Source: JAKVCB01 sp963578605
GTDB lineage: Bacteria > Planctomycetota > Planctomycetia > Pirellulales > Lacipirellulaceae
Direction of reading: 5' to 3'
Assembly: GCA_963578605.1 (NCBI GenBank)
Contig: CAUZEA010000016.1
Span: forward strand, 1 to 64,000
Length of the DNA stretch: 64,000 nt
Shown here: piece by piece, positions 52,835 to 61,269 of the stretch
Layout: the number at the start of each line of letters is the position of its first letter
Numbering within the stretch: position 1 is the first letter of the stretch
Notes under the pieces: generated by a model
The model's database searches: none
Told to the model about the DNA's origin: nothing
Seen by the model: only the letters and a program-made list of their open reading frames with translations
Program-made: the position numbers and the translations under genes

Positions 52835-52950
52835 AGGGTACAGAGGTCAGGAGACAGGATCGAGCTGCTGGTTCGCGGTCGATGGTTGATAGGTGCTTCC
52901 TGTCGGTTACTCTCTGTACGATGAACACTGAAACCTAAACACTGAATCTC

Positions 52951-54114
52951 ATGAAAATCACACAGGTAAAACCGCTGATCATGTGGGGTGGCGACGCTGG
53001 AGGTGCCGAGTTCTCTTCAACCCTGTGGTCATCAGGGGCCGGGCGCAACTGGCTGTTTGTCAAGGTCGAGACGGACGAAGGGATCCACGGCTGGGGAGAA
53101 GGCTCGCTGGTCGTGCAAACACCGACCATTGCCGAGGCGGTACGGATGCTGTCGCCACTGGTCATCGGCGAGGACCCGGCTGATATCGAACGCCTCTGGC
53201 AGAAGATGTTCCTCTTTCACCGCTACCGCGGGGGGGTGATCATCAATTCGGCGCTTAGTGCCATCGACCAGGCCCTTTGGGACATCAAGGGAAAATCGCT
53301 TGGTGTTCCGGTATACCAGTTGTTGGGAGGCGCCGTACGGAATCAAATCAGGACCTACTGCGGAGCTGGTGACATCGAGCGGGCTCGCGCACACGTCGAG
53401 CACGGTTTCACGGGAATTAAGACACACTCCTGGTATGCAGATAAGAACATCGACGAGAGAAAAGTTGTCCCCTGGTTCCGAGATCACATTGCCGGCTTGC
53501 GCGAGGCGCTTGGCGAGGATGTAGACATCATGGTCGACAACCACGGCCGCTCCCGGCCGGCACTGGCCATTCGCCAGATCGAGGCTGTCGAGCAGTACGG
53601 ACTGTTGTTCTTCGAGGAACCGGTGCCTCCCGAAAACCTCGATTGCCTTTCGCTGGTCCGTCAGGCCGGGTTAAGAACCGATCTGGCAGCCGGCGAACGG
53701 TTGTTCAACCGCTGGCAATTTAAAGACATGATCCAGCGGCAGCTGGTGGACGTGATTCAGCCGGACATCTGCCACTGTGGAGGCATTTCCGAGCTGCGCC
53801 GGATTGCGGCGTTGGCGGAGATGTATAGCATCCAGGTGGCGCCGCACAACCCCAAGGGGCCGGTGGCCACGGCGGCGAACGTCCACGTTTGCGCCACTGT
53901 CCCCAATTTTCTCATCCTCGAACACGTTCACCCGAACCCGCTGTTCGACGAGGTGCAAACCGAACCGATGAAAATGAACGCCGGCTATTATGATGTGCCC
54001 ACGGCACCAGGCCTGGGAGTTGACATAAACGAAGACGTAATTGCCGCCCATCCGGTTCGCGACCGCGCGGTGATTGCGGCCTTTTATGCCAACGGAACAC
54101 CGGCACAGCCGTAA
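52951..54114 (+). CDS. Enolase-superfamily sugar-acid dehydratase (D-galactonate dehydratase-like)
   Basis: 387 residues. The N-terminal capping domain starts MKITQVKPLIMWGG and contains NWLFVKVETDEGIHGWGEGS. The barrel carries the D-x-H pair in DIMVDNHGRSRP, Glu in FFEEPVPPENLD, Glu in AAGERLFNRWQFK, and the catalytic His in APHNPKGPVATAAN. This D-x-H, E, E, H pattern is that of DgoD-type dehydratases (mannonate, galactonate or gluconate), which remove water from the sugar acid to give 2-keto-3-deoxy acids. The exact substrate is not set. It follows the lyase and aldo/keto reductase genes on the same strand. Confidence 0.85.
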   Translation: MKITQVKPLIMWGGDAGGAEFSSTLWSSGAGRNWLFVKVETDEGIHGWGEGSLVVQTPTIAEAVRMLSPLVIGEDPADIERLWQKMFLFHRYRGGVIINSALSAIDQALWDIKGKSLGVPVYQLLGGAVRNQIRTYCGAGDIERARAHVEHGFTGIKTHSWYADKNIDERKVVPWFRDHIAGLREALGEDVDIMVDNHGRSRPALAIRQIEAVEQYGLLFFEEPVPPENLDCLSLVRQAGLRTDLAAGERLFNRWQFKDMIQRQLVDVIQPDICHCGGISELRRIAALAEMYSIQVAPHNPKGPVATAANVHVCATVPNFLILEHVHPNPLFDEVQTEPMKMNAGYYDVPTAPGLGVDINEDVIAAHPVRDRAVIAAFYANGTPAQP

Positions 54115-54237
54115 GGCAAACAATCCAATGACTGAAAATCCACTCGCCGCGCGGGTGGTTCAATGTCTATCGAGACGCCGGACAAAAGCCTTGGACCCTG
54201 TTGCGAATTAGCCGGAGTTGAAGGCTTTGCTGGACAT

Positions 54238-55902
54238 TCATCCCGTGAGTTTGGCCATCAAGCCAGTCTGATACACCACCGACACGATACCCAACGTGAA
54301 GAAAAACGCGCCGGCGAGCGTCAGTGTGATTCTCACGAACCAATTCGGCCGAAGCGGTTTGGGGAGCAAGGTCAAGTTGATCACCAGCGTGTGCCAGCAG
54401 CTAAACCCCAGGGCAATGTTAAAGAACATGGTTGCGTATTTGATCAACTCGCCCGGTTTGAGCGACAACATCGTCAAACCGAAGAGCGTGAAACCGATGA
54501 GGACGCGAAAGTAGACTTTTTTGATGGCCTTGGGATCCATCTGTCGCAACCGTCCGCTGCTGGTCCAAAACACATCCACCCAACGGCGGATCACACCATC
54601 GGCAGACGAGCACATCGTCGGACCCAACACCAGAAAACCGCAGAAGACCGTCATGAACCAACAAAAACGACCAAGTCCTGGTCCGGATGTCTGAGTCACC
54701 GCCCGCTGGACGCCTTCAGCAGTCATGACTGCCATCGTCCAGTTATCGCCCGAGTCACCTGGCTTGAGGAATTGAATCGAGAGCATTGAAGGCAACGCCA
54801 AGCCAATGAAACAGGCTGGCAACCAGACCGCCAACTGATCCCGGGCGACATGCTTGTACCATCTGCGCCACCGCGGCATTGATTCGTTATTGGGCTCGAA
54901 AACACACCCCACGTGCGACAGTGCGATGTTGTGGCCGCCGACGACGCTGGGGATCGCACCCACGTGGTGGCCCATGCCCCAACCTTGATCACGGGTATAG
55001 TTGCTAATCGTCGAGTTGGACAAACCACCCGATCCGGCAATCGCGGCCAATGCCGTGATAAATACGATCATCGAAAAATCGATCTCAGGCAGTCCATGGC
55101 CACCAAGGAGCGAAACGAAGATATTGTCGACATTGCTGCCGCGTACGATCTCGTCGCCTGGCGGTGCGGCCACCGGGACGCTCCCGAACTTGAAAAATCC
55201 CGTGATGATTTCGACCCAGGTTTCGGAAGTGGAATAAAAGAAGGCGAGAAACAGCAAGAATCCAAAAACAATAATAATTTTGAATGTCATCACCACTTTG
55301 AGCGACTTGTAAATCTTGCCGCCAAACAACAACGGTACCATGGCAACAACGAAGATCCCGTAAGCCAGTCCCTTCATCAGGTACCAGTCGCTGTTGTGTC
55401 CGGCAAAGTCCAACAGCTTCAAATTATCTGGGCTGGGAACAACGCCCCCTTTGATGAGCGTGGCCACTGGAGTCGCGGCGTTGGCAGCCAGATAAGGGAA
55501 GACCGCTCCAAAGTCGAACAGCAAATACGCGATCAGCCAGAATTGGGGGCCCGGCATCGTGCGAAACTTGCCCGTAAATATGGGTTCACCCGTATACAGC
55601 GCGTAGCGGCTGATCTCAATGTTGTAAATTACCTGGCCCAGGATGCTGACTGTTGCCAGCCACAGCAAGGCCCCGCCGTAGACCGCTGTCACCTTGGGCC
55701 CAACCAGCCATTCTCCGCCGCCAATAGCCGCACCGCCGACGATCAAGCCGGGCCCCAGCAAAGCAAACCAGTTTCTCGTCGTGAACCTGGGAGCGTCGAT
55801 GAGTTCGCCAGCAGTCCACCGGGGGATCCGCCGGGAACCGGGATAAGGTGGCTCGGCAGTTGTCGGAGGAGAATCGATATTGGTGGTTTGTGAATTGCTC
55901 AT
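54238..55902 (-). CDS. Nramp-fold membrane transporter lacking the classical metal ligands
   Basis: 554 residues, about 11-12 membrane segments. A cytoplasmic Pro-rich N-terminus leads to NWFALLGPGLIVGGAAIGGG, the place where classical Nramp has GPG...DPGN; here it reads IGGGEWLVGPK. The segment equivalent to TM6 (AAIAGSGGLSNSTISNYTRD) lacks the Met-Pro-His-Asn of the metal site. Other conserved blocks keep the APC/LeuT-like fold. A soluble insert (WVEIITGFFKFGSVPVAAPP) sits mid-chain. The substrate is therefore unlikely to be Mn or Fe. It is convergent with the enolase-superfamily gene, 123 bases away. Confidence 0.8.
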   Translation of the reverse strand: MSNSQTTNIDSPPTTAEPPYPGSRRIPRWTAGELIDAPRFTTRNWFALLGPGLIVGGAAIGGGEWLVGPKVTAVYGGALLWLATVSILGQVIYNIEISRYALYTGEPIFTGKFRTMPGPQFWLIAYLLFDFGAVFPYLAANAATPVATLIKGGVVPSPDNLKLLDFAGHNSDWYLMKGLAYGIFVVAMVPLLFGGKIYKSLKVVMTFKIIIVFGFLLFLAFFYSTSETWVEIITGFFKFGSVPVAAPPGDEIVRGSNVDNIFVSLLGGHGLPEIDFSMIVFITALAAIAGSGGLSNSTISNYTRDQGWGMGHHVGAIPSVVGGHNIALSHVGCVFEPNNESMPRWRRWYKHVARDQLAVWLPACFIGLALPSMLSIQFLKPGDSGDNWTMAVMTAEGVQRAVTQTSGPGLGRFCWFMTVFCGFLVLGPTMCSSADGVIRRWVDVFWTSSGRLRQMDPKAIKKVYFRVLIGFTLFGLTMLSLKPGELIKYATMFFNIALGFSCWHTLVINLTLLPKPLRPNWFVRITLTLAGAFFFTLGIVSVVYQTGLMAKLTG

Positions 55903-56096
55903 TGGTTAGGTTGCCCAGTCCCATCCCGGCGCGTGCTATGATCTGCAGACGCTTCACCCCGCCCACTCAACTCAGCGGTGAGTTGAGTTTGGTTGTGTAC
56001 GATCATGACCCAATGAGAAGTCCGAGGTCAAGGGTCAGAGATCAACTCGCCTTGTCAAAATTCCCAGAATTGCAAAGTGCCAACTGGCAATAATGA

Positions 56097-57557
56097 TCAG
56101 GCAAGAATCTCTTTGACCAGATTACCGTGCACATCGGTCAAACGGTGGTGACGACCTTGGTATTGGAACGTCAGTGCGGTGTGTTCGATGCCTAACAGGT
56201 GCAGCATCGTCGCATGCAGGTCGTGTACATGGACCGGATCTTGCGTGATGTTGTAGCAATAGTCGTCGGTTTGACCGTAGGAAACTCCACGTTTGATACC
56301 CGCCCCCGCCATCCAGATGGTAAAGCAGCGGGGGTGGTGATCGCGCCCGTAATCGTCATGGGTCAGTGTATCCTGACAATAGACGGTACGGCCGAATTCA
56401 CCACCCCAGATGACCAACGTATCCTCCAACAGGCCGCGCTCGCGGAGATCGGTGACCAGCGCCGCGGACGCCTGGTCGGTCTGTTTACATTGCCTGGCTA
56501 TCTCTGCAGGCAATTTGGTGTGCTGATCCCATCCGCGGTGGAACAGTTGCACGAAACGAACGCCCCGTTCGGCAAGGCGTCGCGCCAACAAACAGTTGGC
56601 GGCAAATGTCCCCGGCTTTCGCGAATCGGGCCCGTACAGGTCGAAAATGTGCTGCGGCTCGTCGGCTACATCCATCAGTTCAGGTACGGAAGTTTGCATC
56701 CGATATGCCAGTTCGTACTGAGCAATTCGAGTGGTGATTTCCGGATCTCCAACCTCTTCGAGTTTCAGCTGGTTGAGCTTCGCAAGGTCATCGAGCATGC
56801 GTCGCCGTGTGCCGTGCCCCAGTCCCGCCGGATTTGATAGGTAGAGTACCGGGTCCCCGACAGATCGAAACTTGACCCCTTGATACTTGGTAGGCAGGAA
56901 TCCATTGCCCCAAAGCCGATCGTACAACGGCTGCCCCGGCCGACCAGCCCCCTGCGAAACCATGGCGACAAACGCCGGCAGGTCCTGGTTTTCACTGCCC
57001 AAACCATACGATAACCAGGCCCCCATACTGGGTCGGCCAGCCAGCTGGGCGCCTGTCTGGAAAAAAGTGATCGCCGGATCGTGATTGATCGCCTCGGTAT
57101 GCATTGACTTGATGAAACACAATTCATCCGCCAGGCCGGCTGTGTGTGGCATCAGTTCACTGACCCAAGCCCCGCTGTTGCCGTGCTGATCGAACTTGAA
57201 GATGGTCGGCACGATGGGGAAACTTTCCTGCTTCGACGTCATCCCCGTCAGTCGCTGGCCCTGGCGCACCGAATCAGGCAGCTCGGTGGCACGGAGCTCA
57301 CGCAGTTTTGGTTTGTAGTCAAACAGGTCCATCTGCGAGGGTGCGCCAGACTGAAAAAGGTAAATGACGCGTTTGGCCTTGGGTTTAAAATGAGGAAGTC
57401 CGGGCAATCCTCCGTTCGACGCGTATCCAACGCCGGGTGCCCCCCGTAGTTCATCACTGAGCAATGACGCCAGCGCCGTCGTGCCGATGCCCACGGCTGT
57501 GGAAGCGAAAAAGTGGCGACGGTTTACCACCAAGTCGTGTTCTAGTCGCGGGTCCAT
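56097..57557 (-). CDS. DUF1501 protein (sulfatase-fold, Tat-exported)
   Basis: 486 residues. The N-terminus DLVVNRRHFFASTAVGIGTT is a twin-arginine signal with a hydrophobic stretch after it. The domain is the planctomycetal DUF1501: RVIYLFQSGAPSQMDLFDYK, GAWVSELMPHTAG and the late GGEFGRTVYCQDTL, and it ends with HGNLVKEIL. DUF1501 is distantly related to alkaline-phosphatase/sulfatase folds, and its activity is not established. It is almost always encoded next to a DUF1549/DUF1553 protein, as here, where the other gene starts 183 bases upstream on the same strand. Periplasmic role likely. Confidence 0.9.
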   Translation of the reverse strand: MDPRLEHDLVVNRRHFFASTAVGIGTTALASLLSDELRGAPGVGYASNGGLPGLPHFKPKAKRVIYLFQSGAPSQMDLFDYKPKLRELRATELPDSVRQGQRLTGMTSKQESFPIVPTIFKFDQHGNSGAWVSELMPHTAGLADELCFIKSMHTEAINHDPAITFFQTGAQLAGRPSMGAWLSYGLGSENQDLPAFVAMVSQGAGRPGQPLYDRLWGNGFLPTKYQGVKFRSVGDPVLYLSNPAGLGHGTRRRMLDDLAKLNQLKLEEVGDPEITTRIAQYELAYRMQTSVPELMDVADEPQHIFDLYGPDSRKPGTFAANCLLARRLAERGVRFVQLFHRGWDQHTKLPAEIARQCKQTDQASAALVTDLRERGLLEDTLVIWGGEFGRTVYCQDTLTHDDYGRDHHPRCFTIWMAGAGIKRGVSYGQTDDYCYNITQDPVHVHDLHATMLHLLGIEHTALTFQYQGRHHRLTDVHGNLVKEILA

Positions 57558-57740
57558 ATCGCATGTCCTTTATCTAGCCCAACGAATCAAGGAAAAAAGC
57601 ATACGATCGATAGTCTTTCCCTCCTCAGGAGTACCTTTACCACATTCCGGTAAATAGTGACTCATCGTTATCATTCTATCCTTCGTCGTCTGCATTTATT
57701 TGCTGGGAAACTTGGACCGGTGTAATTCAACCTAGCTTGG

Positions 57741-60700
57741 TCATTCCTTGGTGATTGCTTCGTCCAGATTCAAAATCAAGCTGGCCGTAGCCATGTAGGC
57801 AGCCAATTCAACCACGTCGATCTCCGCACTGCGGACAGATTCACCAGCGCTGGTGAGTTTTTGCGCCGCGTCCGGATCACCGCGGTATTGCTCCAAATGC
57901 TGGCGAAAACCGTTAAGCAGAATCGTTTGTTCAACAGGATGGGGACGACGCGATGTGGCCAGGCGGAAGGCAAACACGATCCGCTCGTTGGGTGTCGCCT
58001 CGCCTTCGGTCATCATGCGCTCAGCGAGGGCACAAGATGCTTCCACAAACGTTACATCGTTCATTAGCGTGAGCGCTTGAAGCGGTGTGTTAGTACGTGT
58101 CTCACGAACGGTACACGTTTCACGCGTGGAGGCATCAAAAGCTATCATCGACGGCGGAGCCACCGTTCGCTTGCGATACGTGTACAAGCTGCGGCGATAG
58201 AGATTTTCACCTTTGTCTTGCTCGTAAGGATCTCCCGAAGAAAGCTCTTTCCACAGTCCGGCGGGCTGGTAAGGCTTCACCGACGGCCCACCGATCCTCT
58301 CCACCAGCAGCCCGCTGACCGCCAGTGCCTGATCACGGATCATTTCGGCAGTCAAGCGGGATCGAGTCGCGCGGGACAACAGGCGATTGTCTGAATCCCG
58401 TTTCAGCAACTGCGGTGTTTTCTGTGACGATTGGCGGTATGTCGCGCTGGTCACGATTATCTTGTGCAGCGCCTTCACATCCCAACCGGTGTGAACGAAC
58501 TCGGTGGCGAGCCAGTCCAACAGATCCGGGTGGCTGGGCCGTTCTCCTTGCGTCCCGAAGTCTTCCATCGTCTTGACCAGTCCTGTGCCAAAAAACGTCT
58601 GCCAGTATCGGTTCGCTATCACACGTGCTGTAAGTGGATTCGCGGGATCCATCAACCATTGAGCAAACGCAAGCCGGTTGTTTTCCGCTCCATTGCGCAA
58701 GGGAGGCAGCGCTGCCGGAACCCCCGGGGTTACTTTCTCACCAGGCTTGTTGTACTCACCACGGGTCAACACGTACGTGCTCCGTGGTTCCTGCATCTCC
58801 TGCATCACCATGGTCGTGGGAATACTCTCGATCCGTTGACGCTTCTCTCGACGCAAGCGGACAACCTGCTGATAAGCCTGTTGAACAGGCTTCGGCGCGG
58901 CGTTTACGAGATAGTATGCACGCAACTTGTTAGACTGCGACTTGCTTCTTTGGTCGGCTGGAGTGACCACGATGTCAGTGATCGAATCAATGGTGGCAAC
59001 CGATTCCACTTCCTTCGCCGAGAGATCGCGGTTGTAGATGCGCACGTCGTCGATGTAACCGCGGAAGCGACTGCCAACACCACCGCCGGCGCCGATCCGA
59101 AACGGCTCCGTGCTACTGAACGACTTGTTAATCGCGTCCAGATGGATGTTCAGTGTCTGCTCCTTGCCGTTAACGTAGATCTTGATTCCGCGGGCAACCC
59201 GAGAACCGTCGTAGGCCACCATCACGTGGTACCAGCGACCGGGTGCCAGCCTTTGTTCGGTTTCCACTCGAATTGCGTCATCCAGCCATCGCCTGACCAT
59301 GTTTACTTGGATTTTTCGGTCCACGAGTTGCACGTAGTAGCCATTCGCCCTGGGTGCATCGATCATGCATGACAGAACGGTTCCACCGTGCTGGTCTTTC
59401 AAGTGAATCCACGCCCCGCAGGTGAACTTGTCAAAATAATTGAACTTGCCCACGTCGCCGGCATTGACAAAACGCCGGCCGTCAAAATCGCCGGCCCTGC
59501 CGAGCTGTCCAGGGGCATAGATCGGCGGACCGTCTTCGAACCTGCCATCGGTAGCTGCTCCAGCCGCGTCGCCATCCAGTGGATAGTGCGCCGTCAGCCC
59601 GTCGGTTGGCGCCCATTCGATTGACGGTGTGGTCGCAAGCGATTTCTCCCACTTGGCCTGCGCTGCATCCAGGCGTGGCTGCAACTCCTTAAAGTGGCGA
59701 TTCGCTACCCCTAACTTGGCTTCCAGTTTGCTCAGCTCCAGCTGCTGCTCGACCGTTGGACTTTTGATGAACGGAGGCGAGTTCCCTTCCCTGATGGTCC
59801 TGCCAAATTCCGGCACGTTATTGAAGTACGCAAAGACGCCATAGAATTCCTTTTGTGTGATCGGATCGTATTTGTGGTCGTGACAGCGAGAACAGCCCAT
59901 GGTCAGCCCCAGCCACACGGTGGCCGTGGTGTCAACTCGGTCGACCACGTATTCGACCGCGTATTCTTCCGGGATGATCCCCCCTTCGGAATTTCCCCGA
60001 TGGTTGCGATTGAAGCCGGTGGCAATCCGTTGCGGAACGGTCGCATTTGGCAGCATGTCGCCGGCAAGCTGCTCGATCGTGAACTGGTCAAATGGCATGT
60101 TGCTGTTTAGCGCATCGATCACCCAGTCGCGCCACCGCCACATGGTTCTGGGTCCGTCATTCTGGTATCCGCTGGTGTCTGCATATCGTGCCGCGTCCAG
60201 CCAACGGGTCGCCATCCGCTCACCGTAGCGAGGGGATTTTAGCAGCCGTTCAACCACCGTTTCGTACGCGTCGGGTGATTCATCTGCCAGGAAGGTATCG
60301 ACCTCGCTGGGTGTGGGCGGTAAGCCTGTCAAGTCAAGCGTCACGCGCCGAATGAGGGTCACCTTATCTGCCTCGGGTGACGGAGCAAGTCCCTCGCGTT
60401 CGAGCCGTGCGAGGATGAAGCTATCGATGGCGGTTCGAGGCCAATGCGCGTTCGCCACCTGAGGAAGCGAGTGACGTTGAGGGGGAATGAAAGACCAGTG
60501 TTTTTGCCAATGGGCTCCTTGCTCGATCCATCGGCGGACAAGGGCAATCTGACGCGGCGATAATTGCTTGCCGGAATCGGTCGGGGGCATGCGTTCGGCT
60601 TGATCGTCTGACGCGATGCGCTGAAACAGCGCACTCTTTTCCGGGTTGCCTGAAACGATCGCCCGATAACCACCCAAATCAGCAAATGCCCCGGCTTGCG

Positions 60701-60911
60701 TGTCGAGACGCAGATCCGACTGCCGCTGCTCCTTGTCAGGGCCGTGGCATTGGTAGCAATTGTCGGAGAGGATGGGCTGGATATCGCGGTTAAACTCGAC
60801 CGTTTGAGGAAGCTCTCCCACGGCCACCGTCCCTGAACATAATCGCATAACCGCAAGCGCCGACGGCACGCACCAACTTCTTAACAGCGCGAGCGATTTG
60901 AGCTTCGCCAT
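57741..60911 (-). CDS. PSCyt1-DUF1549-LamG-DUF1553 protein
   Basis: 1056 residues with a weak N-terminal signal (SALAVMRLCSGTVAVGE). A cytochrome-c-like PSCyt1 motif follows: NCYQCHGPDKEQRQSDLRLD, with CxxCH at residues 52-56. DUF1549 spans about 160-370 (ATRWLDAARYADTSGYQNDG, DMLPNATVPQRIATGFNRNH). A LamG/ConA-like jelly roll occupies about 440-660 (AHYPLDGDAAG, CGAWIHLKDQHGGTV, RFRGYIDDVRIYNRDLS). DUF1553 makes up the rest (NPLTARVIANRYWQTFFGTG, SLYTYRKRTVAPPSMIAFD). Possibly a heme protein acting on extracellular glycan substrates together with the DUF1501 protein; function unproven in the family. Confidence 0.9.
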   Translation of the reverse strand: MAKLKSLALLRSWCVPSALAVMRLCSGTVAVGELPQTVEFNRDIQPILSDNCYQCHGPDKEQRQSDLRLDTQAGAFADLGGYRAIVSGNPEKSALFQRIASDDQAERMPPTDSGKQLSPRQIALVRRWIEQGAHWQKHWSFIPPQRHSLPQVANAHWPRTAIDSFILARLEREGLAPSPEADKVTLIRRVTLDLTGLPPTPSEVDTFLADESPDAYETVVERLLKSPRYGERMATRWLDAARYADTSGYQNDGPRTMWRWRDWVIDALNSNMPFDQFTIEQLAGDMLPNATVPQRIATGFNRNHRGNSEGGIIPEEYAVEYVVDRVDTTATVWLGLTMGCSRCHDHKYDPITQKEFYGVFAYFNNVPEFGRTIREGNSPPFIKSPTVEQQLELSKLEAKLGVANRHFKELQPRLDAAQAKWEKSLATTPSIEWAPTDGLTAHYPLDGDAAGAATDGRFEDGPPIYAPGQLGRAGDFDGRRFVNAGDVGKFNYFDKFTCGAWIHLKDQHGGTVLSCMIDAPRANGYYVQLVDRKIQVNMVRRWLDDAIRVETEQRLAPGRWYHVMVAYDGSRVARGIKIYVNGKEQTLNIHLDAINKSFSSTEPFRIGAGGGVGSRFRGYIDDVRIYNRDLSAKEVESVATIDSITDIVVTPADQRSKSQSNKLRAYYLVNAAPKPVQQAYQQVVRLRREKRQRIESIPTTMVMQEMQEPRSTYVLTRGEYNKPGEKVTPGVPAALPPLRNGAENNRLAFAQWLMDPANPLTARVIANRYWQTFFGTGLVKTMEDFGTQGERPSHPDLLDWLATEFVHTGWDVKALHKIIVTSATYRQSSQKTPQLLKRDSDNRLLSRATRSRLTAEMIRDQALAVSGLLVERIGGPSVKPYQPAGLWKELSSGDPYEQDKGENLYRRSLYTYRKRTVAPPSMIAFDASTRETCTVRETRTNTPLQALTLMNDVTFVEASCALAERMMTEGEATPNERIVFAFRLATSRRPHPVEQTILLNGFRQHLEQYRGDPDAAQKLTSAGESVRSAEIDVVELAAYMATASLILNLDEAITKE

Positions 60912-61269
60912 AACGTTCCTCTTGTGAGAACATTAGCTATTGCGGGTTAAAATCAAGGATACCAGGAAACATCACGCCCGTGTGATACTCCTCCGACCCC
61001 CGACGTAGACAGAACCCCGACTTTCCCCCAAAGTCGGGCTTCTCCAGGGCATCCCCTTGTGCGTGTTTGGTGGTCTCCGGCAGACAGGTAATTCGACGAT
61101 TTCAGGAGTCGTGCGGCACGGCTCCAGGCATCGCACTCACGGACCGGTCCTGGATTGGTCTACATCGAAACAGAGGCGAGTCGGGGACGATTTTCCAAAA
61201 ACTGTGCGCGAAGTTGCCAGGCAAAATGATCAGGTCGCCTTTGAATGTTGGCTCCCGTGGATGTGGATC
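60912..61269. other. Intergenic, with 9-bp hairpin
   Basis: 358 bases between the DUF1553-type gene and the end of the glycosidase gene, both on the minus strand. The inverted repeat cccgacttt / aaagtcggg at 61016-61024 and 61030-61038 has a C5 loop. No T-run follows on either strand, so I hesitate to call it a terminator. No gene seen. Confidence 0.5.

Noticed and set aside
54913..55893. 326-codon plus frame opposite the Nramp-fold transporter
   Set aside because: Antisense shadow with no recognisable sequence.
58431..59372. 313-codon plus frame opposite the LamG part of the DUF1553 protein
   Set aside because: Antisense shadow; the minus strand has full domain content.
61016..61038. Hairpin as terminator of the glycosidase gene
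   Set aside because: The 9-bp stem is good, but no T-run follows on either strand and it is 230 bases beyond the stop.
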